NCBI GenBank assembly: GCA_028868555.1 | Contig: JAGWUG010000076.1 | Span: 1 to 5,241 of the forward strand | Direction of reading: 5' to 3' | DNA: 5,241 bases | Origin: Actinomycetales bacterium | GTDB taxonomy: Bacteria; Actinomycetota; Actinomycetes; Actinomycetales; Microbacteriaceae | Shown: one piece after another, positions 4,290 through 5,241 of the stretch | Layout: every line of letters starts with the position of its first letter | Numbering within the stretch: the first letter of the stretch is position 1 | Notes under the pieces: generated by a model | Told to the model about the DNA's origin: nothing | Database searches by the model: none | Seen by the model: only the letters and a program-made list of their open reading frames with translations | Program-made: the position numbers and the translations under genes

Positions 4290-5087
4290 CTAACTCAGCC
4301 GGGCAGCCAATTCCGCCAAGGCAGTAACGGCCTTGGACTTGCCACCCAGTTGCCGCAGCGGCAGGCCGCGCTGGAGTGCCTCGTCAAAGGCACCATCCTC
4401 GGGAATCACAGTGGCATTGGTGTAGTTGGTACGCTCACGCAGCACCTGCTGAACCTGCCATTCTGGGCGTGCTCCAAGCACCGATGCCCGCAGCCGATTT
4501 ACCACCAGTTGATTTGGAATGGTTGCGGATGCAGCAACACCGAGACCAGGTTGAGAATCGAGGAAGCGGCCCAGGCTCACGGCATCTGCCTGAGTCACCT
4601 GCAGCACGCTGGTGGCAACGGCGGCGATGCTTGTAAGCATCTTGGACTGCACGCCAGCAGGGGCATCGATGACAATTGCGCCAAAGCGCTCTGCAAACGT
4701 TTTGATTAGTTGGCTAAGACCCGAGTAGTTGATTGCGTCGCGGTTTAGATTGAGCCCATAGCCGCTGAGGAAATCTATTGACACTCCCCTGGCTATCAGT
4801 CGTACGGACAGTTCCTCAAATGCATTGGCATCGAGCTTGTCCTGTTCGAAGAGGCGGAGAGCCGCCAACACTGCTGCCTGCTGGCTTGGAAGACCAAACT
4901 GGCGGTGGATTGACGGCCAGTTCTCGTCCAGGTCTATAAGGAGAACCCGAGTTCCACCCGCCGCCAACTCAAAGGCAAGATTTGCCGCGATGGCACTTCG
5001 GCCAGCTCCCGCGCAAACACTCTGTACCGAGATTATTTTGACTGGGGCACTCTGCGTCAGAGCTGGTGCATCCGCAGAATGCTTCAC
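4290..5087 (-). CDS. ParA/MinD/CpaE-like P-loop protein with degenerate Walker A
   Basis: This 265-residue cytoplasmic protein has the SIMIBI fold of ParA/MinD ATPases. The Walker A region is VQSVCAGAGRSAIAANLAFE (21-40), followed by VLLIDLDENWPSIHRQFGL (48-66) for switch I/A' with Asp52 and Asp54, and AIVIDAPAG (137-145) for Walker B. In the deviant Walker A KGGxGKTT, both lysines are replaced (Cys25, Arg30), and the second Thr is Ala32. From memory, CpaE-like actinobacterial relatives often have Arg at the P-loop lysine, so this may be a family trait. CpaE-like proteins act in localising Flp/Tad pilus or secretion machinery; here the role is inferred. The GTG start at 5087 overlaps the TGA of the upstream gene as GTGA, which decides the start although the frame stays open to the window edge. 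No pilus ATPase or pilin gene is visible. Confidence 0.85.
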   Translation of the reverse strand: MKHSADAPALTQSAPVKIISVQSVCAGAGRSAIAANLAFELAAGGTRVLLIDLDENWPSIHRQFGLPSQQAAVLAALRLFEQDKLDANAFEELSVRLIARGVSIDFLSGYGLNLNRDAINYSGLSQLIKTFAERFGAIVIDAPAGVQSKMLTSIAAVATSVLQVTQADAVSLGRFLDSQPGLGVAASATIPNQLVVNRLRASVLGARPEWQVQQVLRERTNYTNATVIPEDGAFDEALQRGLPLRQLGGKSKAVTALAELAARLS

Positions 5088-5239
5088 TGCTCGGCCACCA
5101 GGAAGATTGGGGACTCCGATGCCATCGCTGCCAGTAAGGCTGGGGTCTGAGTGGGGCTTACCAAAACCTCGACTTGCTGGTTCTGGCTGCCAAACACAGC
5201 CGAACCCTTGATCACGCGTGCCACGGTTGCAGCTGCCAC
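5084..5239 (-). CDS. C-terminal end of a probable SAF/CpaB-like protein (partial)
   Basis: On the minus strand a frame open from the right edge encodes 51 residues, starting VAAATVARVIKGSAVFG and ending LLAAMASESPIFLVAEQ before the TGA at 5084-5086. Its stop overlaps the GTG of the ParA-like gene by four bases (GTGA), a classic coupled arrangement and the main evidence that this frame is real. The pattern of a beta strand (QVEVLVSP), a helix of small residues (TPALLAAMAS) and a last strand (PIFLVAE) resembles the C-terminus of SAF-domain proteins related to CpaB/RcpC of Flp pilus systems, which often precede CpaE-like genes. The diagnostic SAF region lies outside the window, so the name is tentative. 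Confidence 0.6.
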   Translation of the reverse strand: MAAATVARVIKGSAVFGSQNQQVEVLVSPTQTPALLAAMASESPIFLVAEQ

Positions 5240-5241
5240 CA

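Noticed and set aside
4281..4709. 142-residue plus-strand open frame opposite the ParA-like gene
   Set aside because: The minus strand carries ordered Walker-like motifs and a coupled GTGA start; the plus frame has no motif and no ribosome site.
4825..5211. 128-residue plus-strand open frame at the right end
   Set aside because: It is antisense to the ParA-like gene and the coupled upstream gene, with an Arg/Ser/Pro-rich composition typical of a shadow frame.
5088..5240. N-terminal extension of the ParA-like protein in its own frame to the window edge
   Set aside because: The frame is open, but it reads as Gly/Pro/Ser-rich sequence without structure, while another frame gives a protein-like end whose TGA overlaps the GTG start.

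Overview
This window looks like a compact, moderately GC-rich actinobacterial chromosome segment. The best guess is the order Micrococcales, perhaps a streamlined member of Microbacteriaceae; the family is inference. The evidence is a WhiB1-type iron-sulfur regulator facing a PdtaS-type histidine kinase (the same neighbours as in Mycobacterium tuberculosis), several GTG starts, genes with a TANNNT box just ahead of the start codon as in leaderless actinobacterial transcripts, and almost no space between genes.

Left (1-870): the 3' end of an antitoxin-like gene overlaps by one base a toxin-like gene of the kind databases often label 'cytotoxic translational repressor of toxin-antitoxin stability system'. 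Both resemble the HicB/HicA pair. A two-way hairpin terminator follows, then a tRNA-Lys(CTT) gene on the minus strand.

Middle (900-2345): a two-gene plus-strand operon encodes a VOC/PhnB-fold protein and a BCP-type peroxiredoxin that keeps only the peroxidatic cysteine. Its end collides, stop codon on stop codon, with a minus-strand gene for an unrecognised four-helix membrane protein.

Right (2346-5241): a divergent intergenic region with a spaced repeat separates the membrane protein gene from whiB1. whiB1 ends in a perfect hairpin that encodes its last seven residues, and it converges on pdtaS with 6 bases between them. Upstream of pdtaS on the minus strand lie a ParA/MinD-like protein with a degenerate P-loop and, overlapping it by GTGA, the C-terminus of a probable SAF/CpaB-like protein that runs off the window. 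These three minus-strand genes may be partly cotranscribed, with pdtaS also having its own start-proximal promoter box.

Functional themes are redox and stress sensing (WhiB1, PdtaS, peroxiredoxin), a putative pilus- or envelope-associated ATPase pair, and a toxin-antitoxin-like module beside a tRNA. No CRISPR, insertion sequence or clearly new multi-gene system was seen. The most interesting points are departures from family norms: PdtaS without the GAF-domain cysteines, a 1-Cys BCP, a ParA-like protein without P-loop lysines, and terminator hairpins embedded in coding ends.
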